Below, one piece after another: positions 1-12,483 of a stretch of DNA of 64,000 nt. A program made the position numbers and the translations under genes. How positions within the stretch are numbered: position 1 is the stretch's first letter; the number at the start of each line of letters is the position of its first letter. The notes beneath the pieces are model-generated. The model did not search any database. It had not been told where the DNA came from and worked only from the letters and a program-made list of their open reading frames with translations. The stretch comes from Cymbidium sinense (taxonomy: Eukaryota > Streptophyta > Magnoliopsida > Asparagales > Orchidaceae), in the NCBI GenBank assembly GCA_021442155.1, contig JAKCPB010001392.1:1-64000 (forward strand), read 5' to 3'.

Positions 1-2866
1 TGTGTACTTCGTTCAGTTACGTATTGTGCTGTTTAGGGTTTATTTAGTTTAGGGTTTAAGATTTAGGATTTAGTGTTTTGGGTTTTGCATTTTGGGATTT
101 TAATTTTTAATTAAGAAAATCGGTAGGTTTTGATTTATTTAGTTTATTTTTTATTTATTTTAGATTAGTTTTTTAGGTTTATTTTATATTTTTATTTAGT
201 TTAGTTTATTTATTTTAGGTATATTTATTTTAGTTTAGGTCTTTTATTTTAGTTTATTTTTTTGGTTTAGGTTTATGTTTATGTTTCTTTTAATTTAGTT
301 TTTTTTTTTAGGTTTAGGTTTATTTTTTTATTTTTTTAGGTGGTTTAGGTCTTTATTTTATTTTTTTTTTTTGATTTAGGTTTTAGGTCTTTATTATACT
401 TTAGGTTTAGGTTTAGCTTTTATTTGTTTTTGTTTAGTTTATTTTAGTTTAGCTCTAGGTTTATTTTATTTTGTTTATTTAAGCTTTAGGTTTTTTTTAG
501 GGTTTAGGTTTTGTTTTTTATTTATTTTCATATTTATTTTTTAGGTTTAGGTTTTTATTTTATTTTATTTTAAGTTTATTTTATTTTTATTTTACATTTA
601 GTTTTTATTTTATATATGTTTTTTTTTTTTAGGTTTATTTAATTTTTTAGGTTTAGTTTAAGTTTTTATTTATTTTATTTTAATTTAGTTTTATTTTTAT
701 TTTATCATGTTTTTTAGGTGTAGGTTTTGGTTTAGGTTTTAGTTTAGGTTTTATTTTATTTTATTTTATTTTATTTTATTTAGGTTTAAGTTTTATTTAT
801 TTATTTTATTTTTAGGTTATATTTAGTTTAGGTATAAGTTTTTAGGTTTTAGTGTTTAGGGTTTACAATTTTGGGTTTAGGGTTTAGGGTTTAGGGTTTA
901 AGGTTTAGGGTTTTGGGTTTAAGGTTTAGGGTTTAGGGTTTTAGGTTTTAGGGTTTAGGGTTTAGGGTTTAGGGTTTAGGGTTTGGGGTTTAGGGTTTAG
1001 GGTTTAGGGTTTAGGGTTTAGGGGGTTTAAGGTTTAGAGTTTAGGGTTTAGGGTTAGTTTTAGGGTTTAAGATTTAGGGTTAGGGTTTTATTTATTTATT
1101 TTTATTTATTTGTTAATTTTTTTAATTAAGTAAACTGGTAGGTTTAAGTTTATTTAGTTTATTTTTTATTTTAGTTTATTTTATTTTTTATTTTGATTTA
1201 ATATTATTTTAATTTTTTTTAGTTTAGTTTATTTATTTTTTTTATTTATTTTAGTTTAGGTTTTATTTTAGTTTTTTTTTTTTTAGTTTAGTTTTATTTT
1301 ATTTTATTTCTTAGGTTTTGGTTTTTTTTTTTTTAGGTTTAGGTTTAGGTTTTTTATTTATTTTTTTAGGTTTACATTTTAGGTTTTATTTTATTTTTAT
1401 TTTTAGAATTTTTAATTTATGTTTAGGTTTATTTTTAGCTTATTTTATTTAATTTTGTTTAGGTTTAGTTTATTTTAGGTTTATGTTTAGGTTTATTTAT
1501 TTTAGTTTAGTTTATTTTAGTTTAGGTTTAGGTTTATTTTATTTGTTTATTTTATTTTATTTTAGGTTTAGTTTTTATTTTTAGTTTAGGGTTTGGGTTT
1601 TATTATTTATTTATTTTTAAGTTTTATTTTTAGGTTTAATTTTTAGGTTTAGGTTTTTATTTAGTTTTTATTTTATTTTATTTTAGGTTTATTTTATTTT
1701 TATTTTATGTTTAGTTTTAATTTTATTTAGGTTTATTATTCTTAGGTTTATATTATTATTTTTTTTATTTTAAGTTTTTATTTATTTTATTTTAATTTAT
1801 TTTATTTTTATTTTATTTTATTTTTAGGTTTAGGTTTATATTTTAGTTTAGGTTTTATTTTATTTTATTTAGGTTTAGGTTTTATTATTTATTTTATTTT
1901 TTTAGGTTAGGTTTAGGTTTTAGTTTTAGGGTTTAGGGTTTTAGGTTTGGGTTTAGGGTTTAGTTTTAGGGTTTAGTTTAGGGTTTATGGTTTAAAATTT
2001 AGGTTTAGGGTTTAGGGTTTAGTTTAGGGTTTAGGTTTAGGGTTTAGGTTTTAGGTTTAGGGTTAGTTTATTTTAGTTTAAGGTTAGTTTAGGGTTTAGG
2101 TTTAAGGTTTAGGTTTAGGTTTAGTTTAGGGTTTATGGTTTTAGTTTAAGGTTTAAGGTTTAGGTTTAAATTTAGTTTAAGTTAGGGTTTAGTTTAGGGT
2201 TTAGTTAGTTTAGGTTTAGGTTTAGGGTTTAGGTTTATAGTTTATAGTTGAAGGTTTAGGTTAGTTTTATGGTTTAGTTTAGGATTTATTTTATTTAGGG
2301 TTTAGGGTTTATTTTTTTAAAAAATTAAGTAATAGGTTAGATTTATTTAGTTTATTTTTATTTATTTTAGTTTATTTTATTTTATTTTATTTTGGTTATT
2401 TATTATTTTTTATTTAATTTAGTTTATTTATTTTAGTTTAGGTTATTTAATTTTAGTTTATTTTTTAGGTTTATGTTTATTTTTTAGTTTAGTTTATTTT
2501 ATTTTATTTTTTAGGTTTAGGTTTATATTTTTTATTTTATGTTTATGTTTAGGTTTTATTTTATTTTTAAGTTTAGGTTTTAGGTTTTATTTTAGGTTTG
2601 TTTTTTTAGGTTTTTTATAGTTTAGGCTTAGGTTTATTTTAGTTTATTTTATTTTATTTAGTTTAGGGTTTAGGTTTAGTTTATTCTTGGTTTAGGTTTA
2701 GGTTTTATTTATTTTAGTTTAGTTTATTTTAGTTTAGGTTTATGTTTATTTTATTTTGTTTATTTTAGGTTTAGTTTTTTTTTAGTTTAGGGTTTAGGTT
2801 TTATTTTTATTTATTTTTTTGTTTATTTTTTAGGTTTAGGTTTTTGTTTAGTTTTATTTTATTTAG
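1..2866 (+). repeat. Degenerate telomere-like satellite array, left part
   Basis: The whole stretch is built from TTTAGGG and decayed relatives (TTTAGG, TTTATTTTAGG, TTTATTTAGTTTA), with almost no C on the + strand. Runs rich in true TTTAGGG lie at about 861-1090 and 1920-2320. Between them is T-rich TTTATTTTA-like DNA. A spacer related to AAATTAAGTAAACCRATAGG recurs near 110, 1118 and 2313, which suggests higher-order units of about 1.0-1.2 kb. No coding sequence is seen. The array stops abruptly at about 2866, where retrotransposon gag sequence begins. The repeat identity is direct observation; subtelomeric placement is inference. Confidence 0.93.
861..1090 (+). repeat. TTTAGGG-rich interstitial telomere block
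   Basis: This is one of the cleanest runs of the plant telomere heptamer in the left array. About ten nearly consecutive TTTAGGG copies lie at 950-1023, with occasional variants such as TTTGGGG and TTTAAGG. Internal decay and T-rich DNA on both sides show that it is not a functional chromosome end. Confidence 0.9.
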
Positions 2867-3740
2867 GGTTTTGTCGCCATCCTTCAAGATCTTTGATGGC
2901 ATGGGAACCATGATAACATTTCACACATTAGAGCCGGTATTGCAACACAGTGGCGAATGCACTCCTCTTCCGCCTTTTAGTTAGCGATCTACAGTGTTGC
3001 ATTTGATTGGTACACCGAACAGCCCAATGGTTCGATGAAGACTTTTGCTGAGTTGGAGCACCTCTTCATCAAGAGGTTTGTTGCAGCTCAGCAAAGAGTC
3101 ATTATAGGTGACCTCATTGAAACAAACTCAATGAGTCCTTTGTTGATCACATTCTCGGGTGGCACACTTTGTGCATGAAATGGAACCACACTATCCGAAT
3201 ACATGGCATTGAGATTCTTTCTCTTATACCATCAAAATTTGATTAATCATGATAGACAAGAAGAAGCCAAATAGTTGCCCTTTCGACTAATCATCTGGCC
3301 CAAGTGAAGAATGAGGATAGTTGTGATGGATAGGGGAGGAGGAGTTTGAGTATGAGAGACTCATTTTTGCCTCTTTCCATCATTGGCCACTTTGGCCACC
3401 ACAATGACCATTTCCACCACCTTAGTAGCCTACCTAATAGCGGTATTCATATTCATTGTCAGGTAGCTACTTTCCACCTACTCTTGTTGATAGATTGAAT
3501 AAGCCATAGAAAATTCTTTAAGAATCTCTTAAAGAAACCTGATTTTTTAGTTACGAGCCTAAGAGGAGAGGAACTAGAGCAATGATCCTAGCTATTGCCC
3601 CCATTGTATGTTAGGCCATGTCTTAGAATTGTATCACTTTTAAGGACTAGCTTGAGTGCAGCTATAAGTTGAGAGCCATAATTATCCCTAAAGAATATTA
3701 ATTAGAACAACCATCCAGTTCTGTTAGAGTAATCCTTGGG
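2867..3740 (+). pseudogene. gag: gag fragment of the host element (capsid to zinc knuckle)
   Basis: Broken frames read PSFKIFDG, then FDWYTEQPNGSMKTFAELE and HLFIKRFVAAQQRVIIGDL, which match the capsid-type region of the minus-strand gag at 29,377-30,018 (KKFDGSGNPRQHITHFRA, LPNGSIKIFVEFEKLFIKRF). Near 3595-3650 a decayed zinc-knuckle-like CPHCMLGHVLELYHF is readable. After that comes a stretch shared with 28,690-28,860 of the minus-strand copy (VILGDT, KTKE). Gag would package the element RNA in cytoplasmic particles. The first part of gag is missing because the element is cut at 2866. Several stops and shifts make it non-functional. Confidence 0.85.
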
Positions 3741-4400
3741 GATACTTGTGATCCTCTTAAGACCAAAGAAGGTTAGGATATCTCCCTATCACGATCCTCT
3801 AAGAAGATCATTTCTAAGATCAAGAAGCTTTCCTTGCAGGTGCATGAAGTAGCTCAAACCTTCAACACAAGGAAGGTTTGCTAGTTACAAGGACAACTTC
3901 GGGGTGGGTAACCACCACTCACCATACTTGCTAGGATAGTCAGTAGCACAACCATAGAGTACTCCCTCCACCATTGTACCACCTCTTCTTCTAGCTCTCT
4001 TCTACCAAAAGCATTGTATCTAATAAGAGCACTAATTCCCTTAATAACACTTTACTTTTATTTCTATCATGTACCTCCACCCAAAAGATTAATGAAGAAG
4101 AAAGGCTGATGCTCTTGATTTTATTCCTATTGAAAGCTCTCTGAGTCTAAATACAAATAATAGCTCTAGTAGTTGATCCTTTCCTTTCTGATTCAGAGTC
4201 GGACTATCCTTCTCTAAATCAATCAGGTTCACCTTGAGATTGACTTGAGTTAGCGACTATGAGAATCCCATAGAGAAGCTATAGGTATGCAGATGAGAAG
4301 GTAGAACTTTCCATAACCTCATCATTCCAAGAAGTCACTATATCACGTGGTGCAAAGTTCTACCTCCTAGGGTAGCACCTCAAGATAAGGTAAGCAAGTC
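3741..4400 (+). pseudogene. Degenerate gag-protease spacer of the host element
   Basis: There is no long open frame. The first 200 bp still align with 28,550-28,690 read on the minus strand (a segment ending in PRKVCK-like residues). The remainder is a low-conservation, serine-rich linker that I cannot assign to a domain. It sits between the gag zinc-knuckle region and the recognisable pre-protease segment and belongs to the same element. Confidence 0.6.
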
Positions 4401-4406
4401 ATTGGT

Positions 4407-4857
4407 TTGAGTGAGATAGCCCCTCCATGGGATGCTCCACCCATGGATATGCTTAGGGAGGACCAATTCAGAGTTGATTACAATGTATTTGCTCACCTTA
4501 CAAAGTTTCCAGCTAAGTTAAGCATATACGATGCCCTTATCTTATCCAAAAAGATGAGGGAATCTCAAATTAAGGCCTTACTTGATCTAGAGATATTAGC
4601 TCGGTGCTGCTACTAAAGAGGAGGCATGCCACTCAAGGACATCTTAGGAGTTACATTTGATGAAGACTTATTCTAAGATGATGGAGCACAATCGCCTCTT
4701 TACATTAATGGATGTTGGGTAAATACTATCGAGTTGGTTGACCGGTGTATCAATCAACATTATGAGTCTAAGAACCTTGCCTACTTGGATCAACATCTCC
4801 AAACTCTAAAAGAAAGGATGATGTTGAGAGGATTCAATGTACAAGGAGAGAGGGTCT
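4407..4857 (+). pseudogene. Pre-protease linker and protease N-terminus, host element
   Basis: The open stretch 4407-4616 contains FAHLTKFPAKLSIYDALIL and MRESQIKALL. This resembles the conserved linker just upstream of protease in plant Tat-type elements, and the minus-strand copy has the same motif at about 27,840-27,960 (IIYDALILSKEMRESLIKAL). Decayed protease follows, with SVSINIMSLRTL in place of the D-S/T-G active-site region and then MMLRGFNVQGER. The match stops at 4857, where the solo LTR begins. The rest of the domain resumes at 12,484. Aspartic protease would cleave the polyprotein; the catalytic Asp is not recognisable here. Confidence 0.82.
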
Positions 4858-6374
4858 TGTGGTGTTTATTTTGGATGTATAGGGGGGCGGGGGGCACCAC
4901 ACAGATCATAGGCAGGGGGATACTTTTGAGGTGATTAGGTACAATATTGAGGTATTATATACTATCTCGAAAGATAAATACATCACCCTACAATGGACCT
5001 AATCATGTAATAAGGACTCCTTAGGCATGATGGGTCTTCGAATGTACTAGAGATTTCTCCCCTACTTTACATGGATGAATAAAGTAGGGTTTATATTAAA
5101 CTAGGTTCTTAAGTTTCCTATGGAGGCAAGCCTCTATAGTTAATTACATCTTAGGAAATAAAATTTCTAAGAATACTCTCGATTAAAGTAGACAATTATC
5201 ATCTCTAAAGATTTCAAGGTTAGACTATCGAAAGATCAGTTGTATTTTGAAAATCAATTGGGAATGTTCAAGGAAGACTTATTTTTGGAATTAAATGAAA
5301 TAAGTAGGAAATGCTCATGATACTAGGAAGCTAATGAGCATTCTATCCTATGGTTGGGATTTATAATTTTGAAGTTAAGGAGATTTATATATTTTGAGTT
5401 GAAATTTAATTAGAGTACTAGGGCTTATAATCTACTAAAATAAGGTTGTGGGAATGCCTAAGAGGTGAGGATTTATGCTAGTAGCCTGAAGGAAATAGCT
5501 ACTTATGATCCTAAATCTAGGGAGCTTCAGTATGAGCTAAAGCATGACCTAAATCTAAGTGACAGGTGGACATAAAGGTTTACCTCCACAAGAGAGAATA
5601 AATTATCTAACTTCTGGACTTATAACCACCTAGAGTGGCTACTAACTTCTATGATTTTAAAACCATGTAGTATGGCATTATAAATTGCAAGATAGTTAGG
5701 GTAGTTATTTAATTAGAAAGAGACTAGAGCATGAGTGGTATGAGCATATGACTTAATCTATAGATGCAAAATATTTTCAAATTTTATTTCATTTTAGACA
5801 CATCATTTTGATAGAGGCTTTAGGATTTCTCATGCCTAAATGCATGATGAAATAGATTATAGGTTAAATCAGCTAGAAAAAGGTGTTCTCCACCACAAGG
5901 GATGCCTTCACAGGTCAAGCATTCCTTTATCATGCAAGGATGGAGATCCTTCATGTTCTAGAGAAAGAATATGCATGATGTGAAACATACAACCATGCAG
6001 CTAAGAGGTTGCTAAATCTTTTAATTATCTTATTTATATCTTAGGCTTTATGATGAGGTTATGAGTTGTTTAAAATTTAGTTATGAGTGATTGGTTGGGT
6101 AGAAAAGCTATTTTTATCCTAAGAGCTTAATCGTATCTAAGCCACACATTAAAGCATCAATCATTTAAGAAACTCTGATAAACATGCCATCTTAATGCAC
6201 AATGTAAACATAACATCAAACAATTATATAAACTATCATAAAAGAATAAAAGATTGGTGCGGTCGGGTACCTTCGTAAAACTCGAAGAGGGAAAATATGG
6301 GGAGTTGAGCTCTACCATTATACAACCTAGAATATGAATGAATAATTATAATTGTATTAAATGTTATTGGGGTC

Positions 6375-6425
6375 TTCTTTCTTCTTATCTCCATTTATGA
6401 TTTGGTTATTTCTTTTATTTTGATG
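6375..6425. repeat. Pyrimidine-rich tract in the solo LTR
   Basis: A TTCTTTCTTCTT-type tract corresponds to longer TTC/TTCTTT tracts at 14,285-14,350 and 35,595-35,660 in the other two LTR copies. In element orientation it is purine-rich (GAA repeats). It is a conserved position marker within the LTR; no function is shown. Confidence 0.7.
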
Positions 6426-7469
6426 GTGCTTGCTTCAAAGGCATCATAGGGCACTCCAGGACAAAGTGTTTTGGCCACTGCTCATCCTAATGCCCCATAG
6501 CACTAATCCTAATTTCTATTGAAAAAATTACATTTCTATAGGAAAGGTAAATCTAACTACACCTGCAAAATAGATGTTAGCTAAATATACATATATAATC
6601 CCAATATTGTATTTATAATTTGGACTTAGCACCCTACACATGGGTAACTAAGCCCACCTGTCCTAACTTGGATTATGCTTAAAGATTTAAGCAACTTGCA
6701 AAAAGACCATTCACATTTATTTTTAAGCATCCCTTAAGCATAATCCCCTATAGAAAACATGATTAGGCAAATATTGGCCTATCATCCAGTCTATGAAGCG
6801 TACACCTAACATCTAATCTAAAATAATACATCATAAAAAAATCATATATCACCTCATACACCATCCTAACTTAGAGCTAGAAGTGGTGAATTAATTCTAA
6901 TGTGTGTATTAAGGCTTCTGTGGTAAGTCTTGTTAGGCATTAGTGTTGTATTTTCTATGTGTAGAAGGATTCAATTTAACATGAAAGGTTGATTTCACTT
7001 GAAGTAGTTTAATTGATTTGAGAATTTTAATTTTTGTTTTCTTTTGTTTCATTTGATTACACTTAGTAACTAAGTGTTATAAAGAGAGGAAGAGTGGATT
7101 GTCGTCTTTTATTCCTATCTTAAGTCACTTTCTAAAGTATATTAATTTGATTTAGTTCTCTTTAGTGAATGGCTTATTAAATTATTTAATTAATTCTATA
7201 TTTTGGTTCACTTTAAATAATCATATTCAAAATGAAAGGCATATTAAGATTAATTTAATTGAATTACTACCATGACATATATTAAATCATTCCTTTCCAT
7301 CACACAAGCATATGATTTAATCTAAGAATGTCTATACATGCAACATATCACCTTAGATGATGAATGTATGTGTATGTTTAGAATTTATATTTATTTGTTT
7401 GAATTATTTAAACATTTAATTTAAAACTTTATCCAAATTATTATACAAAAGGACATAAGAATAAAATTA

Positions 7470-8070
7470 AATAGGCATGTGCCATTGTTAAACCAGATGT
7501 GAGGTAATCAAATGACCTCCTTAGCTATCTAAAGCCTCGTATTCTTGGGATGTCATATATACCCATTTGCATTCAAACATATGTAAATTTGTATACATGA
7601 ACATAGGAAATAAACTCCAAATCATATGGCTAATTAATTCAACCACTTAGTCAATTATGAATGCATGCAATTTTAATGTAAGATGGGATTTTCATTCACT
7701 AATCACATATACATATACATGTGCAAAGATATAGACAAGTATGTGTGTTGTTAAACCAAATTAAGAATCAAATGACCTCCTTGGGGCTAACTAAAGCCTC
7801 ATATTCTAGGATGTCCATATATACTTGCTTTTCTTGGACACACATGGATGTATACATAAATGTGGGAAAGAAAACCATTCAAAGATTGTATATTTTTTAT
7901 TGAATCATATATATATATATATATATATGAATTAAAGCTTTATCCAAATTCTAATGTTGAAATACATAAGAATGAAATCAAATGGGTCATTGTTAAACCT
8001 AGGGAAGTGAGGTAATCAAATGACCTCCTTGGGGCTAGCTAAAGCATGTTCTAGAATATCCAAAATATAT
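7470..8070. repeat. Three tandem subrepeats of about 250 bp in the solo LTR
   Basis: The core CATTGTTAAACC followed by AATCAAATGACCTCCTT and CTAAAGC recurs near 7482, 7745 and 7983. A single related copy lies at about 15,340 in the downstream LTR, so the expansion is specific to this copy or was lost in the other. The intervening parts are T/A-rich and less conserved. Confidence 0.85.
7907..7928. repeat. (AT)n microsatellite
   Basis: Eleven consecutive AT dinucleotides lie between two of the LTR subrepeats. It is a likely polymorphic simple repeat. Confidence 0.97.
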
Positions 8071-10639
8071 ACATTACCATTCAATCTTATATAAATCAAC
8101 ACATGAATAGAGGAAAGGGAACTTAAAATTCATATACTTAAGCTATAAGCACATGAATTTCTTTTGTATTTATAACTAGCATCATAACTCATATTATTAT
8201 TCATTTCTAAGCTTTTGAAAAATACCTTTGGATTTAATAATTATAATAGCCATGCATATATTAAATTAAATCAACACATATATTTAATAATGATAATAGC
8301 CATTTTATTTTACTTGATTTTGGAAAGATGGATGCATTAATTCAATTGACATACCAAATTTAACATGATTGTAAGGAGGATAGTCATATATAAGCAAGTG
8401 ATTTATTCAACCAAACTAGTTCTTAAGGACAATCAACTAAAATAAGATTATTTAAAGCAAACTGATGCTTCTTTATTAATTAAGTATTAGATTTGATTTG
8501 ATTTAAAGAGGAGAAGAGAAATCATCACATACTATTTTAAACCCATTCCCACATTTGTGATTTGATTTAATTTAAGAAATGTAATTAAGTTGATTTTATG
8601 GGTTAATAAAGTTGAACCCTTAATTAGATGAATTAATTACTCTTATCTATGTCACCTTAAAGTAATTAACTAAATAATTATGAGCCAACATGATATGCAT
8701 GGAAATAAACTTGAAATGATCCTTGGAAATAAAAAGGCCTGATGCAATTGGCTCATGATTAATATTTAATTAGATTAAGGGACTTAATTAATTACTCTTA
8801 TGGTTTTCTCACACATGTGGACTATCCATAATTTCACTAAATTCCTTTAGGTTATTAAACACCTAAAGATCTACCCCATGATTCAATTAATTAAGGTATG
8901 ATGTGATTATGATTTCAATTTGATTAAGTGATTTAATTATTAGTTAAATCTTAATTAATTTCAAAAAATGCTGAAATGAACTTAGGAAAGGGCCCTTATT
9001 CCTTAGTTCACTTAATGTTGAACAATGATTAATAAACTTAATTAACCAATTTATTATTGTTCATGGGATTAATTAATCATTAATTAACTTAAAAGAATAG
9101 TTAAGGTTAATTAGTTAATTTTCTTAATTAAGTGAGCAATAAATCCCAAGAAAATCATGGGAGGCAAAGGCGATCCCATTAAATTAACCCACAAAATTTG
9201 GGATTAATTTCTCAAGTAATTAAGGAGTAATTAAGCTAATTAATTTTGTAATTAAACCTTAATTACTATTCAAAATTAGTTAAGATCATTTTTAATTAAT
9301 TCTCCTCTAAAATACCTTTAAAAAAAGTATTTATTTGCATTTTTTATTTCTCTATGATTTTTTTATGATTTTTAGAAGTTTCACCCATTAAAAATGATTA
9401 ATTAAGCCTAATTAAAGCCTAACCTTGTTGGCACCACATGACACGCTAACGTGACGTGCTTTCCACATGGCATCGTAGGATTGGAAACTTAAAACTTATC
9501 CGACTCAGCAACTACATGATGACGGTGAATGCACTTTCTTATTCACCATCTGATTTATGATCAAGCCGCTATGATTAAGCCGGCTTAATAGGGTTAAATC
9601 ATTGATCCAGATCTAATCATCCATCGATTTTGATCATGAATGGATGATGTGATCTAACATTATGTGAGTGAGGAAAATGGAGTCGTCCATTCTTGACTTG
9701 ATCCAAGCTTACGGGCTGATCAACTCCAAAGGATCCCACACCTTCACGACATAGGTGGGAGGGATCAAGTCAAGATCATACGAGATGCAAGTTTTCTTAA
9801 AAAAGTTCCAACCCATTTTGCCTAAGGATTAGTTTTGGAAGCATAGCTCGCTATAGCTCAAGACTGGTGGCTTGAACGATTGAAGAAGCTTCATATATTA
9901 GAGATGAAGCTCTGTTGAGCAACAATTGGATCAATTCCTCAATGTTCACTTCGTAGGCCTTGAATTGATGATTTGTAGCTTGGCTTTGATCGAAGTCCCA
10001 CCTCTGGTGCTCATGAAGCTTAGGAGATGATTCGTTCTTGCTCAATGAGGCCTAGGGAAGGTGTGTATGAAGTTAATTTGAGTTTGATGGAGAAATGGGA
10101 AAGTTAGGTCAAAAATGGGATTGTCATATTTCAGGACGGACATGAATGGCATTTTTTGATAGAGGAATGAGCTTGGGAGCTTAGGGAATGGCTCTAGCAG
10201 ATCATCTTGGATAGCTAGGGCTCTGAGGAATGATTTTTGTGTGTGTTTGAGTGGAAATGAGGGGTGTATACCCCCTTCATCTTGATTGGATGGTGGGAAT
10301 GGGTTTGGCTTATAGTAGCGACCATCTTATAGTCATGGGTGGCGGAGGAGGTGAGTTGGCTCGGCTTGGTTGAAGGTGTGGAGGTGGCGCCAGGATGAAT
10401 CATTGGTGTCCTATGGGATTCAAATTCTCCAATGGGGAGGGTGAGGTGATTTCACCTCCCATGGTTCATGGTCGACCCAACCACTCCTTGGGTCAGGTTG
10501 GGCAATGTCTTATACGCATAGGTGGACCATTTGGAGAGTACCTAGTGGCCAAGGAATGAAAGTTACCACTTACATGGGTGAATTATCTCATGTGATGCCC
10601 TTGACCTAAGGGTAGAATGATTATTTGGCATTAGATATT

Positions 10640-11560
10640 ATTTGGGCAGATTTGAAATGAGCCAAAAATGGGTTAGCCAAAATTACAAGTCAATTGGAGT
10701 TGATTTGGTTAGGTTTGGCTCAATTTTACTAATTTAGGTCAAACTAGGTTAGGTTGGGTCAAGTTAACAAATTGGTCAAATTAGGTCAAACCAATGGTTG
10801 GGTCAAGTTCATATGATCATTTATGATGTTTTTTTCAATTGGTTTGGTTTAGTTTAGCTTAGATTTGATTTTGGCTCATTTAAATTCATTTGGGTCAAAT
10901 GGGTTAAGCTGATCAATTTGAACAAAAATTAAATTAGCTTGGGTTAGGTGTTGGTTTGGGTTTAGTTGACCAATTGAAGATGATTGTAGGCTTTAGTTTC
11001 AATTAATTTTGATTTTGGTTTTAATTTAGGCCAACTTGATCCTTTAGGGTTCTATCATGGCTTTGGTCCAATCATGGCTTGATCAAGTTCAACAATCAAT
11101 TTAGAATAAACTTTAGCCATTGGTTTACAATCAATTTGGTTTATATTTTGATTTGATCCAATTTGGTCTTTTAGGTCAATTTGGGTCAACTTGGGTTAAG
11201 AGCAAAGGTTTGGTTTGACTCAATTGAAGGTCAAGTCATATTCAAATATTGATTTTGATTTGGTATGAATCATTGGTTTCAAGGGATTTGGTTAAGGTTG
11301 TAATTTGGCTAGTTTGGGTTCATATGGGTAAAGGGGTTGACTTGGTCAAATGACTAAGTTGACCTAGTTTGACCTAATTTGTGACAATTGATCAACCTAG
11401 GGTGATCAATAATCATGATGGGAGGTTTTGATGGGCTTGGTTCAATCCAATTTGGGTAGGATTAGAACTTGGCTCAAATAGATCAAATTAGCCATTTTGG
11501 GTCAAGTGGACCAATTGGGTTTAGCTGGCTTGATTTTGGGTTGAGTTTGATTTAGTTGAG
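10640..11560. promoter_or_regulatory. GGTCAA/TTGACC-rich segment of the solo LTR
   Basis: GGTCAA and TTGACC hexamers, often as GGGTCAA or GGGTCAAG, recur at close spacing on both strands. TTGAC(C/T) is the core of the plant W-box bound by WRKY factors, so this could be a regulatory cluster. It could equally be a low-complexity satellite-like expansion. The same segment occurs in the other two LTRs (18,190-19,020 and 35,740-36,330). Motif density is observed; the regulatory role is inference. Confidence 0.5.
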
Positions 11561-11687
11561 TTTATATATGGATTTGGGATTAATATATAAATTTAATTGT
11601 CTTGGGTTCAAATGGGTTTTGGTTCATTTGAACATTTCAAATCAAAAGGTTAAGTTGGGTTTGACTTGGGTTGATTTTGGTTTGGCT

Positions 11688-12190
11688 TGATGATTGAAGA
11701 TTTCATTTATATTTGTGAATATAATTGAAGGTATGATTGATTCAGTATAAAATCAATTGAATTTGGGTTTTGGAATAAAAGAATTTGGCTAAGTCCATGG
11801 AGTTGAGTCATGTGGCTTAGGTTTGGATTTTGATTTTGTTTGATTTAGTTTTGATGATTTAAATGTATATTTCATTTAAATTTCTAAAGATGATTGAAAA
11901 TATGATTGATTTGTGAGAAAATCAATTGAGTTTGACTTGATTTTGATTAAGATTTGGCTAAGTCCATGGGATAGGTCATATGGCTTAGGAAGGGTTTTGA
12001 TTTAATTTGATTTAGTTTGATTTACTTTTGATCATTCAATGTAAATTTGATTTATATTTAGGAAGATGATTGAAGATATAAATTGATTATGAGAAAATCA
12101 ATTGATTTTGGATTGATTTGGATTAAGATTTGGCTAAGTCCATAGGATAGGTCATATGGCTTAGGAAGGGTTTCAAGTTTGGATTTGATC
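11688..12190. repeat. Three tandem subrepeats of about 170 bp in the solo LTR
   Basis: The core GAAAATCAATTGA, then TTTGGCTAAGTCCATGG and CATATGGCTTAGG, recurs with starts near 11,688, 11,853 and 12,032. The equivalent region of the other LTRs (19,150-20,000 and 36,460-37,250) carries about five related copies built round a shared GGTTAAATCCATTAA core. Confidence 0.85.
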
Positions 12191-12483
12191 ATGGGCTTTA
12201 ATCATTTGGGTTTTGGAATTTCGGTTTGGATTTAGATTTTGATGTTTGAATTGAACTTGAGGTTTGGTTTGAGAAGGTGAACATGGATTGGATTTGGGTT
12301 GTAGGGTAGGTGGACTATCTTAATCCCTAAGGCATAACCTAATCTATGGTTAACCCTTCTAAGTGTTTAGGCTTAGGTTAAGTGTTTTGTTAGAAGTGTC
12401 TTATGACTAGGGAAGTCTTGATGTCTAGAAGACTCCTAAGTCTAAGATGGGAAGATTGAATGTGCACTCCAAAAGTGAGGTCA

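Larger units (their letters stand above)
4858..12483 (-). mobile_element. Solo LTR (about 7.6 kb) of the same Tat family
   Basis: It is collinear along its whole length with the LTR at 12,722-20,337, and its two ends match the 33,955-37,642 LTR. Shared landmarks include the GAGCTCTACC/ATACAACC segment (6310, 14,210, 35,520), the AATCCCAAGAAAAT segment (9130, 16,680) and the terminal CTAAGGCATRACCTA segment (12,330, 20,180, 37,470). It starts TGTGGT and ends GAGGTCA, giving TG...CA. Flanks GGTCT (4853-4857) and AGCCT (12,484-12,488) differ only by transitions and may be a decayed 5 bp target duplication. Host protease continues on both sides, so it is a solo LTR. It is more diverged from the other two copies than they are from each other. 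Strand is given by analogy with those two. It contains no gene I can support. Confidence 0.85.

Noticed and set aside
861..1090. A functional chromosome end
   Set aside because: Heptamer runs are short, mutated and flanked on both sides by T-rich satellite and transposons, so they are interstitial.
4734..4934. A 66-codon + strand open frame across 4857/4858
   Set aside because: Its first part is out-of-frame host protease and its end runs into the solo LTR, so it is a chance fusion and not a gene.
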